The notes: generated from the letters alone by a model not told the origin. Shown: positions 26,220 to 38,600, counted from the first letter of the stretch. The stretch is DNA of 64,000 bases from Rosellinia necatrix (GCA_021209875.1 JAGYVD010000005.1:4378001-4442000), one strand, 5' to 3'. Translations and numbers: made by a program.

Positions 26220-26380
26220 GGACCCGAATCCATCTCCTACAAGCAGTAGTGGTTATAAGCTAGATAGCCGCCATGTGCCTACGTAGTACTGTAGTACTTG
26301 TACGCAGTATGGACCCCGAATCCATCTCTTACAAGCAGTATAAGCCAGATAGCCGCCATGTGCCTACTTGTACGCAGTAT
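26220..26380. repeat. Imperfect direct repeat, 91-bp and 70-bp copies
   Basis: Copy 1 is 26220-26310 and copy 2 is 26311-26380, directly adjacent. Both run from GGACCC(C)GAATCCATCT to TTGTACGCAGTAT and share AGATAGCCGCCATGTGCC. Copy 1 carries two extra blocks, about 9 bp (TAGTGGTTA-like) after the shared ACAAGCAG and about 13 bp (GTAGTACTGTAGT-like) after the shared GTGCCTAC. Otherwise only a few substitutions separate the copies. Confidence 0.85.
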
Positions 26381-27273
26381 GCGTATTTATCGTTCTACAG
26401 TAGTTCCAGTTCCATGCTGAAAGTGATTTTCCATGGACCAAAAAGTTTCACCTACCGCACTACTATCGCACCGCGCTATTCTTCTCCATCTTGCTATATA
26501 TAGGCCGGCCTCCAGAGCCATCTAGGGGATTTCCCCAGAGTTGATTAGTTATGACTACTGTACTACTGTACTACGTACACTACATATATACATATATGTA
26601 TGTATGTTTGTATTTTGGCTGTTGAATACTAGTTAGTTATTCCGTAACTAACCCGAAAAGACGAGACTCGACCGGTTCATTGTTGACTAGCGAGTCCGCA
26701 TGTATCAATTCACTAACATTGCCAAGCTTCCCTAGTAGGTAAGTCTAATACCCTGCCTCCTCACAGCTCTCACCAAATGAGATCACTGATCCCCCACCTC
26801 GCATAGTTCCCTGTCCCTGTTTACCTGTCCATGTCCCTGTCTGACAGTAGTAGCGCATGGGGCTGGGTACAGCCCGCACGTATCGAGAGCTACCTAGGCA
26901 GTGTACTGGTTAGGACCGCCCGAAAGTGGTGGGTGATATGCAACCGATGCCACTCTATCTATCTGGGTAGATAGGTACAGGCAGAGGCAGGTAAGGTGGC
27001 GGCGGCGGTATAAGTAGATGGGATTAAAAAGGTGTCGCATGCGCTCCCTTCGCGCGTTTCCTCCTAACCTGGAGTATTTACTATCCCTTCGTTTTTTCTA
27101 TCATCACACTGCGGGGTGTTTCCAAGCCTGACTGGACTTTACCGACCTAACGGAAAGCCAGCAGCTGACAAGTTCCTCTTTTTTTTTTAAACTTCTTCTT
27201 CTTCTTTCCTTATCTTCGTATTCCATTCGTCCCCCCCCCCTTACCTGGTCTCCGTCGCCCACCATCGCCGACC

Positions 27274-29319
27274 ATGTCGAGCAAGGATGAGAAGGAGGGC
27301 AGCCCTCCGGCCTATGCCAATGCCACCGAGGCTGGCCATGACGGCCCCGTGCGCGCGGGCGACTTCTATACGCGAAATGGCTTGAACTTGGAATCGTTCA
27401 AGATGCGTGACTACGGTCAGGGTGTTGTCGAGTTGGACCGTAGCATGAAGCCCCGGCATTTGCACATGATCGCCATTGGAGGTTCAATCGGTGCCGGTTT
27501 TTTTTCGTCGGTTCGGGTGCTGCGCTGAACACTGGTGTACGTATATGGCGACCTGATGCGCTTTTCCCTCTACGCCGTCCCCCCGGCGCACGGAACGGGT
27601 GCATTTCCATGGCATAGAAGATCATGTTATGTTAACACGTATCTCGCGATAGGGCCCCGGCTTTCTTCTAATCGATTTCCTGATTATCGGTGTCATGATC
27701 TTCAACGTCGGTATGTAGTCATCTCCCTGGGTCCCCCCCTCCCCTCCCCTAGCGAGGTAATCCCTCGGGCTGGCCGCTTTGGACAACCCTTTGAAAACTA
27801 ACCCAATGGCGATAGTCTATGCTCTTGGTGAACTCGCTGTTATGTACCCTGTCTCTGGTGGTTTCTACACGTACGCTACTCGCTTCATCGATCCCTCGTG
27901 GGGTTTCGCGATCGGCTGGAATTATGTCGCTCAATGGGCCGTTGTCGTACCTCTGGAATTGACAGTCTGTTCCATCTCGATTGCGTACTGGAACAGCGAA
28001 ATCAGTCCTGCTGTGTGGATCACCATCTTCTGGGTTTTCATCATCATCGTTAACATCTTCGGTACGCTCGGTTATGCGGAGGAAGAGTTTTGGTCGTCCG
28101 TAATCAAGCTGAGCGCTACCGTCATCTTCCTCATCATTTCGTTCATATTGGTCCTCGGCGGTGGTCCATCCGGCGGCCTGTATTCGGAGTACTGGGGCGC
28201 GCGGTTATGGTATGAGCCCGGTGCTTTTGCCAACGGCTTCAAGGGCTTCTGCTCCGTCTTCGTCACCGCTGCCTTTGCTTTCAGCGGAACCGAGCTTGTT
28301 GGTCTGGCTGCTGCCGAGTCTGCCAACCCTTCCAAGGCTCTCCCTAGCGCCATCAAGCAAGTCTTCTGGCGTATCACCCTGTAAGTCTTCCATATAATAA
28401 ACCTTGCCCGCCTAGTTGATGCACGCGTGCTGACAAGCGGGCCCTACCAGGTTCTACGTCCTAGGTCTTCTCTTCGTTGGCCTGCTCATCCCTTACAACG
28501 ACCCCCATCTACTCAACGCCAGCTCAAACGATGTTGCTGCTTCTCCCTTCGTGCTGGTTGGACAGTATGCTGGCCTTTACGGTTTCAATCACTTCATGAA
28601 CGTCGTGATCCTGATTTCCGTCATCTCTATTAGCGTGTCCGGTGTTTACGGCGGCAGCCGTACCCTGACGGCTCTTGCTCAGGAGGGCTACGCCCCCAAG
28701 ATCTTCACTTACGTAGACAAGAGTGGCCGACCCCTCTTCTCGGTCATGCTCATTTTGGCTTTCGGTGCCCTTGCCTACGTCGACCTGGCCGCCAGCGGCG
28801 GAGAGGTCTTCTCCTGGCTGCTGGCTCTGTCTGGTCTTGCCGCTCTCTTCACCTGGGGCTCGATTTGCCTCGCCCATATTCGCTTCCGATCCGCCTGGGC
28901 TTACCACGGCCACACCCTTGACGAGATCCCGTTCAAGGCAGTTGGCGGTGTCTACGGATCGTACCTTGGCCTGGTGCTCATTTTCTTGGTCCTGGTTGCT
29001 CAAGTAAGTCGATAGCTTTCTCCCGGTCGATTAAACTCACACAGTACTAACAAACAACTTGTAGTTTTACGTCGCTGTTTCCCCCATCGGAAAGGACGTC
29101 GGCGATGTCCAGGGTTTCTTCAAGACCTACCTCGCTCTCCCTGTAGTCCTCCTTTTCTGGGCTATTGGTTTCATCTGGAAACGGCAAGGCTGGTTGAGGA
29201 CTGCTGATATGGATGTTGACTCAGGTCGCCGTGAGCACAACTGGGATGAGATCAACGCCTACCGCCAGCATCTGGCCACCCTTCCTGCTTGGAGACGCCT
29301 CATCAGCACCCTCTTCTAA
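27274..29319 (+). pseudogene. General amino-acid permease, five exons, frameshift in exon 1
   Basis: A plasma-membrane amino-acid:proton symporter of the fungal AAP (YAT) family, most like GAP1-type general permeases. Inferred exons are 27274-27536, 27653-27710, 27816-28380, 28451-29003 and 29065-29319. The cytosolic N-terminus leads to the TM1 signature HMIAIGGSIGAGFF. After the break the conserved GSGAALNTG, then the GPGFLLIDFLI, VYALGELAVMYPVSGGFYTYA and FSGTELVGLAAAES regions follow in order. The C-terminus ends in WRRLISTLF. Exon 1 contains a run of eight T at about 27498-27505 where the family's reading needs six (or nine). As written, the frame stops with TGA at 27526-27528. All later junctions are in phase with each other. 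With the frame corrected the protein is about 563 aa, a normal size. A homopolymer sequencing error is as likely as a real inactivating mutation, so pseudogene status is provisional. Confidence 0.85.
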
Positions 29320-30609
29320 GATTATACCCGTTACGCTGGCTTGTTAGTAGTCAGTATGCAATAATAGAGTATAGCATTTCTGTGTATATTTCGCATGTGC
29401 ACATTTTGTATCATATCCATCCATATTATCCACATTTACTGTACGGTAAGCTCAACTTGGATGAAGAGCTCACCAATTAAGATACCACTAAATTCAATCC
29501 TACACACCGCACGTCTGGCGAATGCCAATCCTGCCAAATTCATCTTTGTCGTATTGGCCCCAGCCTTGTTATCCGTGTCATGTCAAGTACTTCCAGCACC
29601 CACTAGAGATGGGCAGCATGCCAGACCAATACCAGCGCCACTCGTAAATGTTGCACATTCTACTGGTGTATGTATCCCTGTAAAAGCGATTTGACTACCT
29701 AGGTACGCACACTATTAGGCTCGAAGGCTGCCAGAGAGGGCTATGCAGGGGGGGTTGGTAGGGGGGTTTTCGTATGAATAAAACCCATGTACCCAAGGGC
29801 AATGCAATACCTACACATAACTACATTTTATTTTGCATGGCGATGAATGGCCGACTTGGTTGCTCTCACCAGCTACTCAGTACACACACACGCACATATA
29901 TATATATATATATATATATGCCCAGATAATAAATGTTTCTGCTCCGAGCCTGTAGCGTGCCGGCCGCTAGATCTATTACTCCTCTCAATGAAGCGCAAAG
30001 GAGCTGTTTCGTTTCTTGCTGTCTCGAGGAAGCAATTCGCATACGTACTACTTTTAGGATGACATGATCCTTCACCCCACCCAATTTATATGCATATGAC
30101 CCCTGATTACATACATACATTCTTATCAGTAACCCCCCAGGATACCCATGGGTTTGATTGTGGGAACGAAGACGGCGACCCTTGTCCTTGGTGCCGTATT
30201 AGACAGGATGAACGGGTTACGGGTTGGGGGTTTTTATGCACCAATTTAGCAAAAGATGGTAGGTATATAAGGTATATAAGGTAGTTACTAGATGAATAGT
30301 GGCAATGGCTAGGGATTAATAACATAATAACTACCATCTAGATATAACGTAAGTGGCCACGAACCCAGAGGCAATTCTGCGTTGGTCTCTCGAGTCTACT
30401 GAGAGCATGAGGAACCGATCCCAGCGCACTATTAGATAACTTGATTCGGTAGGGGATCGGCCACGATTCGGCCCTACTATATCCCGACCCCAGGGATGGA
30501 CTATCCAACAAGATCTGGGCCTTCTCCACTGCTCCGGTTTCCCTTTCATCCTAGCACCTTGCACAAGCGCTTGCCCCATTGTTTTCATAATGTGCTGTGA
30601 TCAGTCGTG
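29320..30609. other. Non-coding region between permease and nuclease-like gene
   Basis: Probably the permease 3'UTR followed by intergenic DNA. It holds (TA)n at 29896-29919, G-runs near 29750-29770, and short TATATAAGG repeats near 30265-30285. No gene is supported. Confidence 0.5.
29896..29919. repeat. (TA)n microsatellite
   Basis: Twelve uninterrupted AT units following a short CACA run. Confidence 0.95.
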
Positions 30610-32614
30610 ATGCCCTCACGAAAGCGCACGTAAGTTATAACACCACGGTCGACATATGCGGATTGTTCTTAGCTGTTAACTCTGTCGGCCTAGCTCTGCC
30701 ACCGCCCCAATCTGTACCCCAGCTATTGCGGGCCAACAGGCCCTAAGCAAGGAGCAGAAAAGTAGCTCCTCGCAGCGACAGCGACAACAACACACGAGAA
30801 GTTCTGTCCAGGGCAAGCTGTTTGAACGACAAAATTCCCCGGACAAGATTTGGCAAAAGCCTCGGGGAAGCAGAGGAGGAGTACCTAAAGTCTCAAATAG
30901 CAATAGCGTACGAGCGCACCAAGACGCGCACCCTCGTACCCCTAGCCTTGAAAGAGTATCAAAAAGCAGCATCGGGTATTACGTCGCAGATACCGAAGAC
31001 AGCGCGTCCCTTGCTGAGGCGGATCCTGTAGAAGCTTGGTACAGAGACATCGGATACTTACCTCCCATCGATGAATCCACGCTCGACGTGCTGGGGCAGA
31101 TCCTATCCCCCTTCGCAATGTCTGAACTCAACAGGAAGGTCAACAGAACTAAGGTAGATTGGACTCTAGGACTCAATGACAGAAATGTGACGATAGCTTC
31201 ATGCTTGCCCATCGACCCGTTTCTCGCCAATTTTGATAAAATGAAGCGCCTTCGGGAGTCCAGGCCCGAAATCCAGCAGTTTAGTCCACATGATGAAGTA
31301 ACAAAGACTCACGCCGACGAATGGAGGCTAGACCTCAAGAAGGCCATCGAGGACGAGCTAGAAGCAACCTTTCAGCGGACTGTGATGATGTCCATGTTGG
31401 ACCGATCCCGATTAATGTACAACCTGAAGCACGGTAATCACTCGATCCTAGACTTTGCTGTTGAGAGCGCGTGGAGCTGCCCTCCCATGCCGACACGGGC
31501 CCTACGAAAGGTAATGCCGGACCCCAAGCGGATGCTTTCATGCCCCAAACCTGATATATCCGTCGCTTTTCGCCTGCAATCCATTGTCCAGGCCAAAGAC
31601 CTGGACGTTATGCCTGAGGCCACAAGGAGGATCATGGCTTACGAGGCACAGGACGGGACTCGCACTCAACGGGCCTTCCATTTCCTAATGCTTGAGGCTA
31701 AGAATGCAAACAAGACATCAAACGATACGGATGGCCATCTTCAGAGTCTGAACAGTGCCAGTCAATCTCTACATTGCTTGTACGAGTTCTTCAACGAGGC
31801 TGATAGAGAAGAGGTAGAATGCAACAAATCTTGTTGCAAGCGTAACGCCAGTTCCATCCCACCTGATAGCCAAGAAGTATTTCCTACGAGGAAAGATACG
31901 TCTGCTGAGGAAGACACGTTCGTTGACCAGTTCTTCAGGAAAGTTAGAGTCTTCACGGCAATACCAACAGGGAGGGCCATTACAATCCGGATGCACCGGG
32001 CCTGCCCTACATCAAATCACACGTGTACTCCAAACGAGGATGGGCCTCCCTCGAGGGAACCAATTCTTCCCGATTATCCGCTTCAGTTCGAACACAACGA
32101 GCTGATCGAGCTCACGCGCGATGACTACTCCAGAGAGAGGCTCGTGCATATTTTCGAGAAAATCATGGCTGATTATAGCATCGGATGGCTCGGACCTCTG
32201 TTGACGAAGGCGGCTGAGAAGATCGCGATGAAATTCAGAAATTGGAATAATATCCATGGGATGCAATATGAGTTCGACATACGACACTACTCACACGGGC
32301 AGACAGCCCCGAAAAGTGTTCAGGGTTCGAGAGCAGGCAGTCGATCCACCGAGCGATCATCAGTATCAGCCACGGCAGATCCTCAATCATTAGGCCTAGC
32401 CCACCAAGCCGGCTCCAAGGGACCAGCTGATCCCGCACTGGTTGCATTTGTACCAGACGATTCTGCACAAGGTAATTCCGCGCCAGACGATGCCGCACCA
32501 GCCCCATCCTCTTCCACTGCTCCTGTCACGGTGAAGAAACAAAGAGCATTGAAAGGGAAGAGAAAAGCGTCGGACAAGACAAGCAAACAGCCAAAGAAAA
32601 GCAAAATGCACTAG
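30610..32614 (+). CDS. PD-(D/E)XK nuclease-like fungal protein, two exons
   Basis: The long frame is open from 30680 but has no ATG before the conserved part. A 20-nt first exon (30610-30629, MPSRKR then a split Thr codon) with a GTAAGT donor and an acceptor at 30692-30693 joins in phase and supplies a start. Exon 2 is 30694-32614, giving about 646 aa. Residues 1-95 are a basic, Gln/Ser-rich disordered region. Residues 110-450 form the conserved part, with KPDIS (D294) and, 47 residues on, LEAK (E341, K343). This spacing fits the PD-(D/E)XK nuclease fold seen in widespread fungal proteins of unknown function, some found near repeats. The C-terminus is low-complexity and ends in a Lys-rich nuclear-localisation-like tail. 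Function is not established. Nuclease activity is an inference from the motif alone. It converges on the Dal5-type transporter, with an AT-rich repeat remnant between them. Confidence 0.7.
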
Positions 32615-33503
32615 AGATATGTCTCTGGATAACAGAAGACCCGGGGAGAGAGTTCGCAGGCACGATTATGTTGTGTGACAAGGCTTGGCTTGGAAACTGG
32701 CAAATAGCTTTATATTCATAATAATCTTCTTTGGTCTTTAAAAAAAACAATAAAGAAAAAGAAAAAAGATGCTAACTGATAAGTGTGATCAGGGGTGTGA
32801 AGCTGGAAATAGCTGTATTTGCAGTATACTGGTCTGTATTGTGGTGTTGTAGGTGATGTATGTATGAAGGTGGTGGAATTCTAGGTGCAGATAGGTGGGT
32901 CTAGCCCAAGGTGGTATGTGCTAAGCCTGGCACCCCTTGCCTAGTCAAACAACTGTTTAAAATAACTAGTTATTTTATTCAAAAAATTAAAAAAAATTTA
33001 AAAATTGTTTAATAAAAAATCTAAAAATAAACAATAACTATTTAAAACGTTTTATTATATAGCTGTTTTCATATTAAAATAAAAAATATATAAAACCGGC
33101 TAAAATAATAAAAAATCGCATTCTCAGATCAACGCTTTTTAGCGTATCTGAGAACGTTGTACAATAAATAGCAAGACGTTCTTAGCTACAGTAGCCTTCT
33201 GCCTATGCGGAGGGTTTTCCCATGCTTATTCCATATCAAAAAACTGACAACAGAAGCTGGTATTCGCGCGGCCGGTGTAGCCCTTAATTTTTCGTCGTAA
33301 TGTTTAAGCACTCACTATGAGTGATCTGCAATACCTCCGCAGCAATTCCCGTAGACTATTACAGAGTATTCACTTTCTAGTCCGTTAAATCACAGGGTGA
33401 CTACAAAATAAACATGGCCGTGTTTGGAAATACAGTGTGTTTATCATTACGGTAACTATCCAACCATATCATGGTGGAGAGCGTGGTAATTAAACGTTGC
33501 CCT
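32615..33503. other. Intergenic region containing an AT-rich island
   Basis: Between two convergent genes. The centre (about 32940-33140) is very AT-rich, runs of A and T with almost no G or C, unlike the rest of the window. The flanks have ordinary composition. The composition resembles RIP-mutated repeat relics, but no transposon ORF is recognisable. Confidence 0.6.
33121..33154. repeat. Inverted repeat / hairpin at edge of AT-rich island
   Basis: TTCTCAGAT and ACGCT pair with AGCGT and ATCTGAGAA. The arms are 9+5 bp, with a two-base CA bulge on the left arm and a TTTT loop. It sits at the boundary between the AT-rich island and normal-composition DNA, so it may mark the end of a small element. 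Confidence 0.75.
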
Positions 33504-35663
33504 TTACGTTGTGAAGCGCCAGTCGGGATGATCATCGCCGAGATTATGAGCGTCGGGCTTCTCAAGGCGGTAGTCACATTCACCACGGTCCCTTTTCATA
33601 TTCTCTCGCCTGACCCCAAAGAACAGGATAGTACAAGCTGTCGCACATATGCCCAAAAAACCAAGGCTTACGGCATACCCAGTTCGGTATTGAGGCGCCT
33701 CGGACTGGATGAATATGTTGGATGCCACGATGCCGCCAACTTGGATGGATGAGTTAGCGATATCCTCATTTGAGTGATGTGTTTAAGGGCCTTGGGATAT
33801 GAGGGCTCCCGGCAGTTAATAGGACCTCGTGATAGACCCATGTTGGTTAGGGGAAAACGATTGTCAACAAAAAAAAGAAATACTCGGCAATGCTTACTGT
33901 TTCCAAAACCGAGCTGTAGCGCTGTTGAGACCGATCGCTTATAATGGCCCGATACGTTATTCGCTAGCCACCCGATCGTGATCGGTTGCGTCACAAATCC
34001 ACCACTCGAGACTAAGAAGAGGGCAAAATATCTGACGCCGAGAGAGAGGTATCGTTGCCCAAGTAAGAGACTGTATCCTACTGTGGCGATAGCCAAACCA
34101 CACATCGCGAAGGTGTACCGATGCCTTAACCGATCTGCTGCGTAGGCCGCCCCTAGGCATACTACAGTTGCCACTACAAAAATCGGTATAGTTCGTACCT
34201 GGGCCTCGGCAGCCCTATAGCCCATCTGATTCAGTATGGTCGGGATGAAGAACTATGAAGTCAGTCGCAGATCCAGGGTCGTTTGGTCACCACCGACAAT
34301 ACTTACAGAACCAGCATAGCCTGTGTTTACGACGCCCATATAGGCGAATATTCCTGTGTATATCTTCCAGTCGGAAAATATTCGTTTTCTAGCTCTGGGC
34401 GTAAATTCGTCCACTAGAATAGTGAGGGTTAGAGAATCGTCTAGGTAAAACCACATTACGCCGAGAAGGGAGAGGGGCGGGCAACGTCGCTCTTCATAAG
34501 AAGGAATACTTGAGTGGAAACAGCGACGCGAAAGGGTGCGACTCAACTCTTTGCTTCGCCGATATCTTTCTCGAGACGGGCAATTAGAAGGCGCCTCTCA
34601 TCCTCGTTTAGAAATTTGGCAGTCTCCGGCCAGTCAGCGATCCACCACTTGGATACCGCTCCAACAAGGACGGTAAGCAACCCCTCCAAGATGAATATCC
34701 TATTTGCCGAGTGAGCGAAGTTTTGAACCGATTGGGATCAGGCTTAGACATAAGCTTACCATCGCCATGCTCCATAGCCACCGACACCTCCGAGATTGGC
34801 GATGCCGTAAGCCAGTAGTCCGGAGAAACCCCCTGCCAGGATTGAGGCACAGAAGAAGACAGACATTCGCCATTGAAGTTCGAAGCGCTTGTAATACATG
34901 CTGATCAGGTAAGCGCAGCCTGGTAGGTGTCAGTATGCACGCGTTTTAAGGCAAAGAAGTCGGGCCTTAAGAGGGTTGCTGGGGGGTTGCTGACCTGGGA
35001 AGACGCCGGATTCGAACAGACCGAGCAAAAATCGGGTCGCGATCAAACCTTGGATGTTCTGAACTAGGCCCTGGGCAACGGTGGTGATTCCTTATTCGAG
35101 AATTAGTTACTCCGACTGAGATATTTGCGTCGGTAGGAGAAAGGGGACGTACCCCAAAGTACGACGATAAGACTTAGCCATGTCGAGGGCGCTAGGCGCT
35201 TGATTATGATATTTGACTACTCGGCGTCAGACTCAGCGGTAGCTAGGGTTATCGAGGTAAAGAAGAGAGGTAGGAGATAACACACGGGGACCTCAAATAG
35301 AATGAAAGGAATGAAGAATATGAAGAGAGCGACATTGTAATCGTGGCCGGTTAAGTTGAGGTCTTCTTCTAGCCCTTGAATTCTCGCGTTTCCTAGGAGG
35401 TTGGTTGGAATAGCGTCAGTAATAACCTCCACCCAATATCAAAGTGCGTGAAGAATGAATATCGTACCGATATTGGTGCGATCTAGAAAGGCTAGGAAGA
35501 ATATGAGGGCGATAGGCGGGATAACATGCAAATCGCATTTCCTCACGAGCTTCTTCTCGGCAGCGGCATCGCCGGGTATGTCTGCAACACCCAGACCACT
35601 GCCATCGGTCTGCTGCGAGGAGGCGGTTTCAAGCTGATGACTAGCCACTTCGATTACCGCCAT
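33504..35663 (-). CDS. Dal5/allantoate-permease-type MFS transporter, nine exons
   Basis: A plasma-membrane major facilitator of the anion:cation symporter family (allantoate, nicotinate and related organic anions). Inferred exons on the minus strand are 35663-35468, 35392-35286, 35216-35153, 35090-34995, 34919-34760, 34699-34548, 34413-34307, 34252-33898 and 33739-33504. They join in phase into 490 aa, the usual size for the family. Conserved blocks appear in order: CDLHVIPPI and FLDRTNIGNARI (TM1), the FEVPSNIIIKR, then RFLLGLFESGVFPG (TM4), a GGYGAWRWIFILEG block, IFSDWKIYTG after the central loop, and IGWLANNVSGHYKRS in the second half. The tail ends near LGDDHPDWRFTT. No break or lost motif was seen. 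Exon 6 uses a non-consensus GTTGAG donor at 34547. The substrate cannot be told from sequence. Confidence 0.9.
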
Positions 35664-38600
35664 AGTGGCAGCATGTAGTTTACGAGAATGCGTTCCCAAG
35701 ACCAACTAACTCTGTGCTATGAGGGCGTAAGAACGGAGCCCACCGCCCTCTCAACGTTGGCTATTTATTGCTATCTCTGCACATGTGTGTGAACCCTTGT
35801 AGCCAATCTAGTGCTTTCGTGTACTGTATGACACGCGGCCATAAGACGTCTGTGCACCATACATCCCACCGCCCAATATCCTCCATACCGTGAATACGGA
35901 TATATATCTATATGTATGTTGCACCCAGACCTAGAACGAGACCCAGGTTCTTGGTGCCTTGGCCACCCCACACGGTGATGCTCACTGCATGGGGTCAGAT
36001 GGATGCTACGGTATGTAGTCTATAGAGAACTGAAAGATAAAATTCTTATGTTAAACCCAAGCGGTCGTCTCCGCAAGACAAGCCGCCAAACCTCATAGGC
36101 CGTGCTCGGCACCAAGCTTGGTTCCGGCCGTTGATAGGCCATATCCCATCGTGCAATGTCAGATGCCAGGGTACATAATGTAGGTGCTAGCAGGGCGCGG
36201 GGGTCGACTTAAGAAATGGCTATGATGAGAGCAGGAAAACGAGCTGCAGACTACGAAGTTACCTACATTAATCATACTAAACGGACATATTGGCCAGTCT
36301 ATAAATCTAATTACCCTTACCCACTGTGACTACGACGTTGGTCGTCAGGTATCGTCGTGGTTGGGTAAGGTATTCAATATATGAATATGCTAGTGTTTGT
36401 TGCGTTATCAATGAGGTTACGCTGGTTGGGCAGGGCCGCATCTTATGACGAATTCGACGTACACTACGAGGTACATAGCTTGGTAGGTAACCGGTAAGCT
36501 AAAGCTCAGTAAGCGCCGGCTTCTTTGGTTCTTTGGTTAGTGATGGACGGCTAAGACTTCGGCAAGGGCTCGGCAGTCCTAATTTGGGTAGAGCTGGACG
36601 GGCTGACAAGCTGAACTCGGAAACATTGGTACCTTAGGGGGTTGTATCGAGCATGGGGTAACTATATCAACGTGGTCACCCCTGTTCAGTCTACCTCATG
36701 GAGTCTTTTACCAGAGAGGTTGGGGATGCACATGTCTGAAGGCAGGATTAAGAAGAGGTAGTTATTGTCATTATTTGGATTTCCCATCGTTGGGTCGAAG
36801 ATATCCAGCTACTTAACCTAGGTAGCTAAGCAGTTTATAGTTCAGAAGAAAGAATGCGAGTGACCAATTTGTCCGCCAAGACTGTCAGACTTGTTCTTGT
36901 CATACTACCCCAGTGTTTTGTATAGAATAGACACTAATGGTGTCTGCGCAGGGCAGCGGGGTAATATTTGCTCCAAGACTAGACTCGATAAGGTGTTTAC
37001 CACATTAACAGTTGATCTCAATCCGCTTCTTTGTTATATCTACATACTTGTACCGACCGTAGATACTTTATCTAATTAACGGGGTTCGGGTTTCACTCCT
37101 ATCTATCGTATCGCTGGGAATCGTGTTGTGCTGGGGTGTATCTTTGTATGACATTAGCCGTCGACAGAATCAATTGGGATGAAGGCAATGATTTCCCAGA
37201 ACCTACAGCGATGGTTCTTTGAACCGGTGTGAAACCCAATAATAGCCTCCTCAGCCAATTATTGATCTCAAAGAACCATATGAGAAGAGTAGCTGCCGGC
37301 ATCCGCGCCAAGATGGATGCTAGTACCGATGATGGCGTTGAAATCCCGGTTCCAATTGAGGGTGTCGATAATGAATTATAACTCCTTCTTACATGCCTCG
37401 GTCCTTGGCCACAGTTGAAACTGTTGTCATCAACTCGCTGGGAGTTCTCGATGCAAGGCTCTCTTCATCATAGGTAAGTCCTGAGGCTCCAACCCACATG
37501 GTTACGCTGGTATGACAACGGACACCCACTCAGTGATAGGAAGACACGATAGTCGATGCGGAAGAAAGAAAGAAAGAAGACACGACGACAAATTAAAATC
37601 TATAAATTACTTAGATAGGCGATCTACTTCTCTGACCTATCTCACATATATAGTACATTGAATATGTACATAAGTGACTTCTACAACAACTATACAACCC
37701 ACAACCGCCACAGCTTCGCTCAAGAAATTTGCGCGAGCTGAAGGGGTAAGCAATTTTGTACAACTAATCCTTTGGGATCGGTATTTACGTGGACTGATTA
37801 TTGATGTACGGCATTTACGACCCTTCAGAAAATGCTGGTACAAGGTGCCTATGTCGAGGGTATGTATATGCAAGATCTCTCCTATCTACACAACCTAGAA
37901 TTAAGACTCCTCTAGAGCGGTAAGATGCCTCGAAAGCTACATGAAATACGCAGGGGTTACCTCCCCGCATAGAGTCACCTAAGTTTGGAGACCAATCGGC
38001 CGGGTCGTCAGCCGCATCTATGAGGCACAGCCTACTACACTACGGCCTGGTGGTGGTAAGTCGACCTTGATGCGTTGTTTTTTATTTTATTATTATTAAC
38101 TTATTGTTATTATTTTTTAGCGGCAATGTGACGCAGTGCCATACAAACTTTCATAGATGATGATGATGATGATGTGATATGATCTAGAGTACATAAGGGA
38201 GCTGCTGGTAGGGACATCTCCTCAGCAACCACGTTCTATAATACTAATATAATGTGTTCTGCTAAGAAATAGGGCCGAGAGAGAACGCTCACTTGTTGCA
38301 TACATTGTTTGTGCCCTTGTATTATCGTCATCCGTAATTGAGAGGCAAGGGGCAAGTTTCTCGTTCTAGCTCACTATTCAATTACGAACAGCCAGTCATG
38401 TATGCGGTGCTCTTTCCACTGCTTCACATCTACGAAAAGGGGGTTGAGATTAAGTTACTATATAGTTCTTTCAAAGCACAAAACCCGTGTATGACGGGCG
38501 GGGGGCGACATTGACATAATTCATTCAACAGCCAACCTTGATCTCTCATAAATTCAAAACATTTCGTTCTGTTCTATGTCATCCTATGCCTTGTATCACA

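Larger units (their letters stand above)
19593..27273. other. Large region without recognisable genes
   Basis: 7.7 kb with no ORF that I can assign to a family and no exon chain I could build. Base composition is mixed, not the strong AT bias of heavily RIP-mutated DNA. Landmarks are (GTT)n at 21919-21950, a near-palindrome of TACATATGTA elements at about 22780-22815, (TC)n at 24074-24101, a 91/70-bp imperfect direct repeat at 26220-26380, and TACATA-rich stretches near 26575-26610. The last 200 bp contain pyrimidine-rich tracts (poly-T near 27180, poly-C near 27230), typical of a fungal promoter/5'UTR for the permease at 27274. A 92-aa minus-strand ORF at 20589-20867 has normal composition but no recognisable relative. 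Confidence 0.5.

Noticed and set aside
33504..35663. Reading the Dal5-type transporter as a broken pseudogene because it appears as many short ORFs
   Set aside because: Eight introns with good or acceptable splice sites join all pieces in phase into a normal 490-aa protein.
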